From Sedimentitalea sp041224545 (GTDB lineage: Bacteria; Pseudomonadota; Alphaproteobacteria; Rhodobacterales; Rhodobacteraceae), in NCBI RefSeq assembly GCF_041224545.1, contig NZ_JBGFGP010000151.1, positions 1-64,000 of the forward strand: DNA of 64,000 nt. The letters are read 5' to 3'. The notes under the pieces were generated by a model. That model was not told where the DNA came from. It worked only from the letters and a program-made list of their open reading frames with translations, and did not search any database. The position numbers and the translations under genes were made by a program. Positions 45,694 to 55,602 of this stretch are shown one piece after another. The first letter of the stretch is position 1. Every line of letters begins with the position of its first letter.

Positions 45694-48600
45694 GTGTTTT
45701 CTTCGATTTTCATCACCCGGCCAAAGATGGCCATGGTCATTTCGCTGGTCCTGACCATCATGGGCGGCATCGGGTATTTCGCCCTGCCCGTCGAACAGTT
45801 CCCAGACATCACGCCCCCGGTTGTCAGCGTCAATGCCTATTACACCGGGGCCGACGCGGAAACCGTCGAGAGCACCGTCGCCGCGCCCATCGAGGAGCAG
45901 GTGAACGGGGTCGACGACATGATGTACATGTCCTCGAACAGCACCGACTCCGGGTCATATTCGCTATCGGTGACATTCGAAGTGGGCACCGACGCGGATA
46001 TTGCCTCGGTAAACGTGCAGAACCGCGTGGCGCAAGCCACCGCGAGCCTGCCCGCAGAAGTCACCGCATCCGGCGTCGTGACCCAGAAATCATCGACGAA
46101 CATGTTGCTGGTTGCGGTGCTCACCTCGCCTCAGGCCACCTATGACGAGGTGTTTCTGTCCAACTACGCATCGATCAATCTCAAGGATGCGCTGGCGCGG
46201 GTTCAGGGGGTCGGCAAGGCCGAAGTTCTGACCGATTTCGAATATGCCATGCGCATGTGGATGGATCCCGATCACATGGCCAGCCTCGGCATCACGCCGG
46301 GTGATCTGATCCAGGCGATCCGTGAACAGAATATCGAGGTATCCGCCGGCCAGATCGGCACCCCTCCTGTGCCCAGCGGGCAACAATTCCAGTACACGAT
46401 CAAATCCAAGGGCCGTCTGTCGACGGTAGAGGAGTTTGAAAACATCGTGATCCGCACCGGAGAGGCCGGCGGCATCGTCCGTCTGCGCGATGTTGCAAGG
46501 GTCGAACTCGGCGCGAGCTACTACAACGCCTCGGGACGGTTCAACAACCAGGCCGCCACGGTGCTCGCCGTCTATCAGGCACCCGGCGCAAATGCGCTCG
46601 CCGTATCCGATCGGGTGCTGGCCGAGCTCGAGCGCCTGTCTGCCGGCTTTCCCGACGACGTGGAATACGAGGTCCCCTTCAACAGCACCAAGTTTGTCGA
46701 ACAGTCGCTGAACGATGTGATCACGACGCTGATCCTGACTTTTGTGTTGGTGATGTCGGTTGTGTTCGTGTTTCTAGGCAATATCCGGGCCACGATCATC
46801 CCGGCGGTTGCGATCCCCGTGTCGCTGATCGGGACGTTTGCCATTCTCCTGTTCCTGGGCATGTCGCTCAACACGATTTCGCTGTTTGCGCTGGTACTGG
46901 CAATCGGCATCGTCGTGGATGACGCCATCGTCGTGGTCGAGAACGTGGAGCGCCTTATCGCGGACGAGGGGCTCAGCCCGGCAGAAGCCACCCGCAAGGC
47001 AATGGGACAGATCACAGGGCCGGTCATCGCCACCACGCTCGTCCTGCTGGCGGTCTTTGTTCCCGTCACCTTCATGCCCGGCATTACCGGTCGTCTGTAT
47101 TCGCAATTCGCCATCACGATCTCGACTGCGGTTGTCATCTCGTCGATCAACGCGCTGACCCTGTCACCGGCGCTTTGCGCCCTCGTTCTCAGGTCCCGAT
47201 CGGGGTCACCCACCGGCCTTCTCAGGCGGTTCGAACAGGGGATCGACGCAACACGCGGCGGTTATGTCGGTGTCGTGCGGCGACTGGTGCGGATGCCATT
47301 GATCGGGCTGGTGATCCTGGTCGCGCTGATCGTCGGCGCCGGCGGCCTGATGAAATCCCTGCCCGCCGGTTTCATTCCGGCCGAGGATAACGGCAATCTT
47401 TTTGTCGATGTGCAATTGCCGGATGCTGCAGCGCTGGAACGAACCGAACAGGTAACCGAACGCGTCAACAGCCAGATTTCACAATTGCCCGGTGTCGCCA
47501 ACACGGTGCTGGTCAACGGCTTCAGCCTGCTCGGAGGATCCGGATCGAACGGCGCGATGATCATCGTCAACCTCGATCCCTGGGATGACCGCACCGCCCC
47601 CCAGCGCAGCGCAGCCAGCATATTGCAATCGATCCTGGGGATCGCCAACCAGGAGGCCAGCGCCAGCGTCATCGCCTTCAACCCGCCGCCGATCCCCGGC
47701 CTCGGGTTGAGCGCGGGTGTTGAAATGAAGGTACAGCAAACCGGTGGCGGCTCTGCCCAGGACTTGTCCGCAGCCCTCGGGTCACTGATCTACGCCGCGA
47801 ACCAGCGGCCCGAAATCGCTCAGGCCTATACCACATTCCGCGCCAACGTGCCCAAGGTCTTTGTCGATCTGGACAGGGAAAAGGCCAAGACGCTCAACGT
47901 GCCCGTCAGCGAGGTCTTTCAGACCTTGCAGGCCTATATGGGGTCGTATTACGTGAACGATTTCAACCTGTTCGGTCGCGTCTACCAGGTCATGATCCAG
48001 GCCGAGGGCAGCTATCGCGACAAGGTCGAAGACATCAAGGCCCTGTATGCCCGTTCGACCACGGGCGACATGGTGCCGCTTGGCACGCTGATCGACGTTG
48101 AAAACGTACTGGGTCCGATCCTGCTCAATCGCTACAACATGTTCCGTGCGGCGACGGTCACGGCGGTCGAGGCACCGGGCCTGTCCACCGGAGACGCCAT
48201 TCGCGTGCTTCAGGAAGAAGCCCTGACCGCCCTGCCCCCCGGGTTTTCCTATGAGTGGACCGGGACCGCGCAGCAGCAATTGTCGTCCGCAGGAATGGTG
48301 GTTGTCATTCTCGCGATGGCGGTTGTCTTCGGCTATCTGTTCCTGGTGGCGCAATACGAAAGCTGGACGATGCCGGTCGGTATCCTGCTGTCGGTGACGG
48401 TGGCGCTGTTCGGGGCACTCGCGGCGGTCGCGATCGTGGGCAGCGACGTGAACCTGTACACGCAGATCGGTATGATCATGTTGATCGGCCTGGCCTCGAA
48501 AAACGCGATCCTGATCGTCGAGTTCGCGATGGAGCGACGCGACGCCGGCATGAGCACGACCGAAGCCGCACTCGACGCTGCGGGCCAGCGTTTCCGCGCC

Positions 48601-48819
48601 GTGATGATGACGGCACTCTCGTTCCTGTTGGGCGTGGTGCCGCTGATGACCGCTTCTGGGGCGGGCGCCGCCAGCCAGAAGGCGATCGGATACGCAGTAT
48701 TCGGCGGCATGCTCGCGGCAACGGTGATCGGCGTCGTCCTTGTGCCGGTGCTCTATGTCATCATGCAGAACCTGCGGGAATTCGTGAAAGGCCTTGCCGC
48801 GAAAGCATCAAGAACCTGA
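45694..48819 (+). CDS. RND multidrug efflux pump (HAE1/AcrB family)
   Basis: A 1041-residue inner-membrane transporter with a GTG start. Features are N-terminal ITRPKMAMVISLVLTIMGGIGYFALPVEQFPDI, twelve predicted helices in two halves, the proton-relay helix VLAIGIVVDDAIVVVENVER with paired Asp residues, and the second-half GLASKNAILIVEFAMERRDAG. Length is normal for HAE1 pumps. It is co-transcribed with the adaptor. Typical cargo would be hydrophobic drugs, bile salts or solvents; none is indicated by context. Confidence 0.95.
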   Translation: MFSSIFITRPKMAMVISLVLTIMGGIGYFALPVEQFPDITPPVVSVNAYYTGADAETVESTVAAPIEEQVNGVDDMMYMSSNSTDSGSYSLSVTFEVGTDADIASVNVQNRVAQATASLPAEVTASGVVTQKSSTNMLLVAVLTSPQATYDEVFLSNYASINLKDALARVQGVGKAEVLTDFEYAMRMWMDPDHMASLGITPGDLIQAIREQNIEVSAGQIGTPPVPSGQQFQYTIKSKGRLSTVEEFENIVIRTGEAGGIVRLRDVARVELGASYYNASGRFNNQAATVLAVYQAPGANALAVSDRVLAELERLSAGFPDDVEYEVPFNSTKFVEQSLNDVITTLILTFVLVMSVVFVFLGNIRATIIPAVAIPVSLIGTFAILLFLGMSLNTISLFALVLAIGIVVDDAIVVVENVERLIADEGLSPAEATRKAMGQITGPVIATTLVLLAVFVPVTFMPGITGRLYSQFAITISTAVVISSINALTLSPALCALVLRSRSGSPTGLLRRFEQGIDATRGGYVGVVRRLVRMPLIGLVILVALIVGAGGLMKSLPAGFIPAEDNGNLFVDVQLPDAAALERTEQVTERVNSQISQLPGVANTVLVNGFSLLGGSGSNGAMIIVNLDPWDDRTAPQRSAASILQSILGIANQEASASVIAFNPPPIPGLGLSAGVEMKVQQTGGGSAQDLSAALGSLIYAANQRPEIAQAYTTFRANVPKVFVDLDREKAKTLNVPVSEVFQTLQAYMGSYYVNDFNLFGRVYQVMIQAEGSYRDKVEDIKALYARSTTGDMVPLGTLIDVENVLGPILLNRYNMFRAATVTAVEAPGLSTGDAIRVLQEEALTALPPGFSYEWTGTAQQQLSSAGMVVVILAMAVVFGYLFLVAQYESWTMPVGILLSVTVALFGALAAVAIVGSDVNLYTQIGMIMLIGLASKNAILIVEFAMERRDAGMSTTEAALDAAGQRFRAVMMTALSFLLGVVPLMTASGAGAASQKAIGYAVFGGMLAATVIGVVLVPVLYVIMQNLREFVKGLAAKASRT

Positions 48820-48862
48820 GAACCGGTCGGCGACCGCCGCATTTCCCGGACAAGTTTAACTG

Positions 48863-48877
48863 TTAGCACCCCCTTAA
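48863..48877 (+). promoter_or_regulatory. CtrA-like box upstream of motB
   Basis: TTAG-CACCCCC-TTAA fits the CtrA site TTAA-N7-TTAA with one mismatch. It lies in the context CTGTTAGC...TTAAcCCGGCGC, which recurs before flgE. It ends 45 bases before the motB ATG. Confidence 0.5.
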
Positions 48878-48922
48878 CCCGGCGCCTGCTATTCCGGTGG
48901 CGGGTGAGAAAGGGTGGTGGAT

Positions 48923-49768
48923 ATGGGTGCGCAAACCAATGTCGCGCCAGTCATCATCAAACGGAAAAAGGTTATTGCCGGCGGCGGCCATCACGGTGGT
49001 GCCTGGAAAGTCGCTTATGCCGACTTCGTAACGGCCATGATGGCCTTTTTCATGTTGATGTGGCTGTTGAATGCAACGACGGAAAAGCAACGCAAAGGGT
49101 TGGCCGACTACTTTGCGCCGACGGTTCCGATCAACCGGATCTCCGGGGGCGGCGATGGTGCATTTGGCGGCACAAACATGTTCTCGGAGAACGATCTGCC
49201 GCAGGACGGCACCGGCGCGACCAACCGCTATCCGGACGATGCACGACAATCACGGGGAACCGTCGGAGTCGCTGAAATCGGCATCGACGCACTCGGTCAG
49301 AATGAGTTCAAGGTTATCGACGACGCGCTCAGCGGGCGTGGCGGCGAAAGCATGATCTCGGACGAGGCGCGCAAGCACATAGTGACTCGGGTCACAGACG
49401 AAGGTTTGATCATAGAGATTTTCGCGCTCGACGGTGTGCCTCTGTTCGAAGACGGCAGCGACCGACCAACCCAGGTGTTCCGCGACATCACCGGGATGGT
49501 CTCGCGCATCTCAGGGCTCGTGACGAATGGAATCGCGATCAACGGCCACATCAAGGCCCATCCCGTTGTTCTGGCCAAGAATCCGGTCTGGGAATTGTCC
49601 ACCGCGCGCGCCGACCGCACCCGCACCCTGCTGCAAGCGGGAGGGACGGATGCCGAACGTCTTCAGCGGGTCACCGGCCATGCGGATCGAAAACCTGCGG
49701 TCAGCAACAGGATGGCGAACCGCAACAATCGGATCGAAGTGATCCTGCTGCGGAACGAGACGCGCTGA
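48923..49768 (+). CDS. motB: flagellar motor stator protein MotB
   Basis: A 281-residue stator protein. The N-terminal GGAWKVAYADFVTAMMAFFMLMWLL has the membrane helix with the conserved proton-binding Asp; TEKQRKGLADYF is the plug region. The C-terminal OmpA-like peptidoglycan domain includes INGHIKAHPVV, WELSTARADRTRTLL and RVTGHADRKP. ATG at 48923 sits at good distance from AAAGGG; GTG codons at 48914 and 48917 are alternatives. motA is not adjacent. It heads a flagellar gene run. Confidence 0.9.
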   Translation: MGAQTNVAPVIIKRKKVIAGGGHHGGAWKVAYADFVTAMMAFFMLMWLLNATTEKQRKGLADYFAPTVPINRISGGGDGAFGGTNMFSENDLPQDGTGATNRYPDDARQSRGTVGVAEIGIDALGQNEFKVIDDALSGRGGESMISDEARKHIVTRVTDEGLIIEIFALDGVPLFEDGSDRPTQVFRDITGMVSRISGLVTNGIAINGHIKAHPVVLAKNPVWELSTARADRTRTLLQAGGTDAERLQRVTGHADRKPAVSNRMANRNNRIEVILLRNETR

Positions 49769-49788
49769 AGTAGAAGGCATTTTACCTG

Positions 49789-49803
49789 TTAGCGCGATGT
49801 TAA
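49789..49803 (+). promoter_or_regulatory. CtrA-like box upstream of flgE
   Basis: TTAG-CGCGATG-TTAA, again TTAA-N7-TTAA with one mismatch, within CTGTTAGC...TTAAgCCGGCGC, almost the same context as before motB. It ends 56 bases before the flgE ATG. Confidence 0.5.
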
Positions 49804-49859
49804 GCCGGCGCGCGTAGCTGTTGCCTTAGCAGAGATTGATGCAGCAGAAAGGCGCGCCA

Positions 49860-51161
49860 ATGACCATTTCTTCTTCGCTAAACGCGGGAATCGCCGGACT
49901 CTCCGCGAACTCGACCCGCCTGGCGTCGATTTCCGACAACATCGCGAATTCGTCCACCTATGGCTACAAGCGGGTGGAAACAGATTTCCATTCCATGGTC
50001 ATCTCTTCGAGCGGCGGCTCCTATTCCGCCGGCGGCGTACGCGCCACGACGCAACGCATGATCAACGAACAGGGTCCGCTGGTCGCCACCTCCAATGCCA
50101 CCGACCTCGCGGTGCGCGGTCGCGGCATGCTGCCGGTTGCCTCTTATGCCGACGTCAACAGCGGTGACGGCGATCAAACGATGATGCTGACCACGACAGG
50201 CTCGTTCCGCGCCGACAAGCATGGATACCTGACCTCGGAGTCCGGGCTTGTCCTGCTCGGCTGGCCCGCCCTGCCGGATGGTACGATCCCCAGCTATCCC
50301 CGCGACACGCCCAACGGTCTTGAGCCGGTGCGCCTGTTGGTGAACGAGGTAACCGGTGAACCGACCACCAGCATCGACATCAGCCTGAACCTGCCGGCAA
50401 CCGATACAAGCGCCGATTCAGATGGCACAGCCCAGTCGGTTTCGATCGAGTATTACGACAACACGGGCACACCGGAAAGTATCCAGATCACGATGACCCC
50501 AACCGTACCCGCGACCGGGGATTCGAATGAATGGACCATGGTATTGCGTGATACCGCTTCCGGTAATGCGGTGATCGGCGAATATGTCCTGACCTTTGAC
50601 GACTCGCGCGCCAATGGCGGCAGCCTCGCGACGGTCGCAACCGTTTCGGGCGGGGCATACGACCCGACGACGGGCAGCCTTGTCGTGAACGTCGATGGCG
50701 GCCCGATCGAAATTTCAATCGGCGGTCCCGGCCTCGAAGGCGGGCTTTCGCAATTGTCCGACACCTTCGCGCCCATCTCGATCGAAAAAGACGGTTTCCC
50801 AGTCGGCAACATGACCGGTGTCGAGGTGGACGCCAACGGCATCGTACGCGCCCATTTCGATAACGGTGCGGCCCGTACCGTCTTCCAGATTCCGCTGGTG
50901 GATCTGCCGAACCCGAACGGGATGATGTCGCTCGATCAGCAAACCTACATGCCAACCCCGGATAGCGGTCTCTATTTCATGTGGGATGCGGGTGACGGGC
51001 CAACAGGTGAAATCGTCTCCTTTGCACGCGAGGAATCGAAAACCGACGTGGCCAGCGAACTGACATCGATGATCCGCACCCAGCGGGCCTATTCATCGAA
51101 TGCCAAGGTGATCCAGACCGTCGACGAAATGCTTCAGGAAACCACGAATATCAAGCGCTGA
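49860..51161 (+). CDS. flgE: flagellar hook protein FlgE
   Basis: A 433-residue rod/hook-family protein. The N-terminal SSSLNAGIAGLSANSTRLASISDNIANSSTYGYKR carries the Asn-rich rod signature, followed by variable hook domains, and the C-terminal ELTSMIRTQRAYSSNAKVIQTVDEMLQETTNIKR is the coiled-coil terminus. ATG at 49860 follows AGAAAGG; an ATG 24 bases earlier is less likely. It forms the hook joining rod and filament and is first of flgE-K-L-I. Confidence 0.94.
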   Translation: MTISSSLNAGIAGLSANSTRLASISDNIANSSTYGYKRVETDFHSMVISSSGGSYSAGGVRATTQRMINEQGPLVATSNATDLAVRGRGMLPVASYADVNSGDGDQTMMLTTTGSFRADKHGYLTSESGLVLLGWPALPDGTIPSYPRDTPNGLEPVRLLVNEVTGEPTTSIDISLNLPATDTSADSDGTAQSVSIEYYDNTGTPESIQITMTPTVPATGDSNEWTMVLRDTASGNAVIGEYVLTFDDSRANGGSLATVATVSGGAYDPTTGSLVVNVDGGPIEISIGGPGLEGGLSQLSDTFAPISIEKDGFPVGNMTGVEVDANGIVRAHFDNGAARTVFQIPLVDLPNPNGMMSLDQQTYMPTPDSGLYFMWDAGDGPTGEIVSFAREESKTDVASELTSMIRTQRAYSSNAKVIQTVDEMLQETTNIKR

Positions 51162-51208
51162 CCGACAGGTTAGCGCGCAACTGAAGCACAAGAACAGGAG
51201 CCGCAGAC

Positions 51209-52648
51209 ATGAGCTTATCATCGGCGCTGAACAGTGCGCTGTCCGGCCTGACCGCCGCCAGCCGCGCTTCGGGCATCGTCTCTGACAACCTGGCAAACGT
51301 GATGACGCCGGGCTACGCGCGAAGATCGCTCGAACTCGCCTCTGCCTCGACGACCGGGCCCGGAGTAAAGATCGTCGGCGTTCATCGGCAGAGCGATCCC
51401 GTCGTCCTTTCGGATCGCCGCAGCGCCGATGCCGAGCACGGGAACGCCCGGGTCCTGTCCGATTTCTACAGCAGGTTCGAAGCCCTGATAGGTACGGGCA
51501 CCGATACCGGTTCGCTGAGCTCCCGGCTCGCCAGGTTCGAGACCAGCCTGATCACGGCGACCAGTGGCCCGGAGTCGACCCAGCGGCTGGATGCAGTGGC
51601 CTATGCGGCAAAGGATCTCGCGACCGCCATCAATGACGCGGCCGAAGGCCTGCGAACCATGCGATCACAGTCAGATGCCGCGATCGGCATACAGGTCGCA
51701 AAGCTCAACCAGTCGCTGGAGAACGTGCAAAAGCTCAACACGCGCATCACCTCGACGCTGTCCTCGGGCGGCGATGTCTCTGCTCTGCAGGACCAGCGTC
51801 AGACCCTCGTCGACGAAATCAACACGATTGTTCCGGTCAACGTGGTCGAACGTGACTATGGACAAATCGCGCTCTACACAGGTGGCGGCGCGATCCTCAT
51901 CGACGGCTCGGCGGCGGAACTCGGTTTTGTCGCCGCCGGCGATACAGTTCCGGAAATGACACTGGCCGGCGGTGGCCTCTCGGGCCTCACGATCAACGGC
52001 ATCGACGTCAGCGAGCGCGCCATCGACGGCGGAACGCTCGCGGCGCATTTCAAAATCAGGGATGAGGCGGCTGTCACCGCGCAAAGCGAACTCGACGCCC
52101 TGGCCCGTGACCTGATCGAACGGTTCGAAACCGCCGGGCTTGATCCCACCGCCGCTGCCGGCGATCCCGGCCTCTTCACCGATTCCGGCGCAACATTCGA
52201 CCCGACGCGTGACATCGGCCTCGCCAACAGAATTGCCTTGAACGACATTGTCGATCCTGCCGAAGGCGGCGAAAGCTGGCGCCTGCGCGCGGGACTCGGC
52301 GCCGCCGATCCCGGCGAAAGTGGCGAGGCGCGCCAGCTGCGGGCCTTCGCCGATATACTGCAAGCGGGGCGTGCCACCGCTACTCCGGTCTTTGGAACAG
52401 GTCTCGCTAGCGCGGCGGACATAGCGTCCGACCTCACGTCCCGCGCTGCCCAGAACAGCGACCTTGCTGACGGCAGGCTGACCTTTGCGGCGGCGAACCA
52501 GACGGAAATGACCCGCGTCGAAGCCGCACGGGGCGTCGATACAGATGCCGAATTGCAGCAATTGATGATCGTCGAACAGGCCTACGCCGCAAATGCGCGG
52601 ATGATCCAGGCGATCGACGAAATGATGGAAACGCTTCTGAGGCTCTGA
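51209..52648 (+). CDS. flgK: flagellar hook-associated protein 1, FlgK
   Basis: A 479-residue hook-filament junction protein. The start SLSSALNSALSGLTAASRASGIVSDNLANVMTPGYARR and the end EQAYAANARMIQAIDEMMETLLRL are the D0 helices; VEQNQKLN-type heptads lie in between. AGGAG precedes the ATG. A half CtrA-like word (GGTTAGCGCGC) lies in the 47-base gap after flgE. Confidence 0.94.
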   Translation: MSLSSALNSALSGLTAASRASGIVSDNLANVMTPGYARRSLELASASTTGPGVKIVGVHRQSDPVVLSDRRSADAEHGNARVLSDFYSRFEALIGTGTDTGSLSSRLARFETSLITATSGPESTQRLDAVAYAAKDLATAINDAAEGLRTMRSQSDAAIGIQVAKLNQSLENVQKLNTRITSTLSSGGDVSALQDQRQTLVDEINTIVPVNVVERDYGQIALYTGGGAILIDGSAAELGFVAAGDTVPEMTLAGGGLSGLTINGIDVSERAIDGGTLAAHFKIRDEAAVTAQSELDALARDLIERFETAGLDPTAAAGDPGLFTDSGATFDPTRDIGLANRIALNDIVDPAEGGESWRLRAGLGAADPGESGEARQLRAFADILQAGRATATPVFGTGLASAADIASDLTSRAAQNSDLADGRLTFAAANQTEMTRVEAARGVDTDAELQQLMIVEQAYAANARMIQAIDEMMETLLRL

Positions 52649-52651
52649 CAC

Positions 52652-53659
52652 ATGAACATGACATCTATCGGCGATCTGGCAAACTCGATCCTGTTGCGCC
52701 AGCGCAGCGCCCAACTCAACCAGGAAATATCGACGCTGACCCAGGAGTTGAGTTCGGGTCAGGTCGCTGACGTATCCCGCCGATTGGGCAGCGACTATTC
52801 CTATCTCACCGATATCGACCGAAACCTCGCACGGCTCGATGGCTATAACATATCCGCGAGCGAGGCGGCGATGTTCGCGGGTGCGGCCCAGACCAGCCTC
52901 GAACGGCTTCAGGATCTGACCGCATCACTCAGCGATTCCCTGATCATGTTCGATGAGGCCAGCAGCGGGGAATTGCGGAGCCACATGTCCGAGAAGGCCG
53001 AGGACGATCTGGCATCGGCGATTTCGGCTCTCAACGCATCGGTCGGTGGCCGCAGCCTGTTCGGCGGGACGGCAACCGACCGGCCTCCGCTCGGTTCGGC
53101 GGACAGGCTCATGTCGGAATTGAGAACCCTGGTGACGGGGCTGACCGGTTCCGCGGATATCGAAACTGCGGTCGATAACTGGTTTGCGGATCCAACAGGC
53201 TACGAAACCGTCATGTACGAAGGCGCGCAGGACGTTCTGGCCCCGATCCCGATCGGCGCGGGCGAAGAGGTGTCGCTAAGCCTCACAGCCCGCGATTCCG
53301 CCATTCGCGAAACGCTACGTGACATGGCGGTCGCGGCACTGGCGGCCGATCCGGGGCTGGGGCTGGATCGCGCGGTGCAGGACGATCTGTTTCGCTCGGC
53401 CGGTGCCGGCATGCTGACCGGGCAGGACGCGCTCACCGGCATTCGCGCCGATCTCGGGTTTGCCGAGGCACGTATCGAGGAAATCTCGACGCGCAATATC
53501 ACCGCCCGCACCAGCCTGGAATTCAGCCGGGCGGCCCTGCTCGAGGCTGACCCGTTCGACACCGCGACCCGCCTGGAAGAAGCACAGTTCCAGCTTGAGA
53601 GCCTTTATACGGTGACCGTCCGCTCGGCCAACCTGTCGCTGCTGAACTTCCTGTCATGA
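52652..53659 (+). CDS. flgL: flagellar hook-associated protein 3, FlgL
   Basis: A 335-residue flagellin-like junction protein, three bases after flgK. The N-terminal ILLRQRSAQLNQEISTLTQELSSGQVADVSRRLGSDYSYLTDIDRNLARL and the C-terminal ARLEEAQFQLESLYTVTVRSANLSLLNFLS are the helical ends that pack in the filament core. Its stop overlaps the flgI ATG by four bases. Confidence 0.92.
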   Translation: MNMTSIGDLANSILLRQRSAQLNQEISTLTQELSSGQVADVSRRLGSDYSYLTDIDRNLARLDGYNISASEAAMFAGAAQTSLERLQDLTASLSDSLIMFDEASSGELRSHMSEKAEDDLASAISALNASVGGRSLFGGTATDRPPLGSADRLMSELRTLVTGLTGSADIETAVDNWFADPTGYETVMYEGAQDVLAPIPIGAGEEVSLSLTARDSAIRETLRDMAVAALAADPGLGLDRAVQDDLFRSAGAGMLTGQDALTGIRADLGFAEARIEEISTRNITARTSLEFSRAALLEADPFDTATRLEEAQFQLESLYTVTVRSANLSLLNFLS

Positions 53660-54756
53660 TGATGTTTCGTGTTCTCATTCTGTGCCTGTTGCTGCCGGTA
53701 ATGGCGCATGCCAATGCCATCCGGCTCAAGGATCTGGTCGAATTTGACGGGGTACGCGGCAACGATCTCGTCGGGTATGGCCTCGTCGTAGGTTTGAACG
53801 GGACCGGCGACGGGCTGCGCAACTCTCCTTTTACCGAAGAGATCATGGCCAACATATTGGAGCGCCTTGGCGTCAACGTGACCGGCGAACAACTCCGCCC
53901 CAAGAACGTCGCTGCGGTCATCGTGACCGCCAGCCTGCCGCCGTTCGCCCGAGTCGGGGGACAGATCGACGTGATGGTGTCCGCCATCGGCGACTCTGAC
54001 AGCCTCTTGGGCGGCACGCTGATCATGACGCCGCTGAACGCGGCGGATGGCCAGATCTATGCGGTCGCTCAGGGCACCATTCTCGCGGGCGGCGCGGTCG
54101 CAGAAGGCGACGCGGCATCGGTCACGCAGGGCGTGCCGACGGCCGGTGTCATCCCGGCGGGCGCGCGGGTCGAGCGTGAGATCGATTTCGACCTGTCCTC
54201 GCTCGCCAACATGCGGCTGGCCCTGAGAGAGCCCGATTTCACCACCGCAGGCCGCATCGAAAACGCGATCAACCGCGAATTTCGACGTGCGGTGGCGGTG
54301 ATGCGGGATTCCGGCACCGTCGAACTGGATATTGCGGCCACCCGCATGTCATCGACGGCCCACGCCATTGGACGGATCGAGAACATACTTGTGGAACCGC
54401 AGCTTAAGGCGCGTGTTGTTGTCGATCAGCGATCCGGCACCATCGTCATGGGAAGCGACGTACGTCTGTCCCGCGTTGCGGTTTCGCAAGGCAACCTGAC
54501 CCTGCGCATCGAAGAGACACCTGCCGTCGTGCAGCCCAACCCATTTGCCGATGGCGCAACCGTCGTGGTTCCGCGTACGAACGCCGCCATCGAGGACGAC
54601 GATGGAGTTGCCCTTGCCGAGGTGCCTGAGGGAACCTCGCTATCCGAGGTCGTGGCCGGCCTGAACGCGCTTGGTGTATCGCCGCGCGACATGATCGATA
54701 TTCTCAAAAGCCTGAAGGCCGCCGGAGCCTTGCACGCCGAATTTGTCGTCCGCTAG
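53656..54756 (+). CDS. flgI: flagellar P-ring protein FlgI
   Basis: A 366-residue periplasmic P-ring protein. A signal peptide (MMMFRVLILCLLLPVMAHA) is followed by the conserved AIRLKDLVEFDGVRGNDLVGYGLVVGLNGTGDG, and the C-terminal LGVSPRDMIDILKSLKAAGALHAEFVVR is typical. It is coupled to flgL by ATGA. flgA and flgH, which usually cluster with it, are not in the window. A tandem GCCGTAA pair follows the stop, of no clear meaning. Confidence 0.96.
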   Translation: MMMFRVLILCLLLPVMAHANAIRLKDLVEFDGVRGNDLVGYGLVVGLNGTGDGLRNSPFTEEIMANILERLGVNVTGEQLRPKNVAAVIVTASLPPFARVGGQIDVMVSAIGDSDSLLGGTLIMTPLNAADGQIYAVAQGTILAGGAVAEGDAASVTQGVPTAGVIPAGARVEREIDFDLSSLANMRLALREPDFTTAGRIENAINREFRRAVAVMRDSGTVELDIAATRMSSTAHAIGRIENILVEPQLKARVVVDQRSGTIVMGSDVRLSRVAVSQGNLTLRIEETPAVVQPNPFADGATVVVPRTNAAIEDDDGVALAEVPEGTSLSEVVAGLNALGVSPRDMIDILKSLKAAGALHAEFVVR

Positions 54757-54982
54757 GATAAGAGGCCGTAAGCCGTAAGGCCACACAGCTGGTTGCGAAA
54801 CCGGTTATGGTAATTTCCGACGCCGCACCGGCCCTGCTTTCACCTGTTGCAGGATCGGCACGACCGATACCTGAGTTGGTGAGAACGTCACGCAGACTTG
54901 AAAAAGGCTCTCGATCCACCGAGAATGCGTCGAAAAATCCCATTTGGGGCGAAGCAGACGCACCTTTCAGAGAAAGCCTGAC

Positions 54983-55582
54983 ATGCAACGGTTCATCGCA
55001 CTTATCGTATCTTTGGTGGTTATGCCACTTTTCGCGTCTCAGGCATTGGCGCAGAGCTCATACAAGATCAAATCCGGCGACGTCTTGCGCATCGAGGTAC
55101 TGGAAGATTCGAGCCTGAACGGCGAGAGCATCGTTCTGCCCGATGGTCGCGCCTCGGTTCCGCTGGTCGGAACGGTGCCGGTCAGGGGGCGCAGCGTTGA
55201 TGAGGTGCGCAACGACCTCGTGGCACGGCTGCGCCCGAATTTCGCCTCCGATCCGACCGTCTATGTATCGCTGTCAAGCGTCGCAACCGACGAACCCGAG
55301 GACGATACGCTGACGATCTACATGCTTGGCGAGGTGACGACACCGGGGACAATCGAAGTGGAGCGCGGCACCACCTTTTTGCAGGCGCTTGCGCAAGGCG
55401 GCGGTGTCACGCGATTTGGCGCAACCAAACGTCTGCAACTGCGCCGCCCCGGCGCAAATGGACAGATGCAGGTCTATACATTCAACGTAAAAGCGATCAT
55501 GGATGGCAAATCCAGCGTGAACACCCCGGTGCTGAGAGAAGGCGATATCATCATCGTGCCGCAACGCCGGTTGTTTGAATAA
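54983..55582 (+). CDS. Wza-like polysaccharide export protein
   Basis: A 199-residue periplasmic/outer-membrane protein with a signal peptide (MQRFIALIVSLVVMPLFASQALAQ), a poly-export domain (YKIKSGDVLRIEVLEDSSLNGE) and one SLBB-type domain (TLTIYMLGEVTTPGTIEVERGTTFLQAL). It is shorter than Wza and lacks the extra D4 helix, as in many alphaproteobacterial EPS loci. The ATG at 54983 gives a clean signal peptide. It probably acts with the outer-membrane barrel encoded 20 bases downstream. No glycosyltransferases are nearby. Confidence 0.87.
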   Translation: MQRFIALIVSLVVMPLFASQALAQSSYKIKSGDVLRIEVLEDSSLNGESIVLPDGRASVPLVGTVPVRGRSVDEVRNDLVARLRPNFASDPTVYVSLSSVATDEPEDDTLTIYMLGEVTTPGTIEVERGTTFLQALAQGGGVTRFGATKRLQLRRPGANGQMQVYTFNVKAIMDGKSSVNTPVLREGDIIIVPQRRLFE

Positions 55583-55602
55583 GAAACCCGTCAGAGGGAG
55601 CC

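Noticed and set aside
54765..54778. Direct repeat GCCGTAA GCCGTAA after flgI
   Set aside because: Too short and isolated to interpret; no hairpin or T run for termination.
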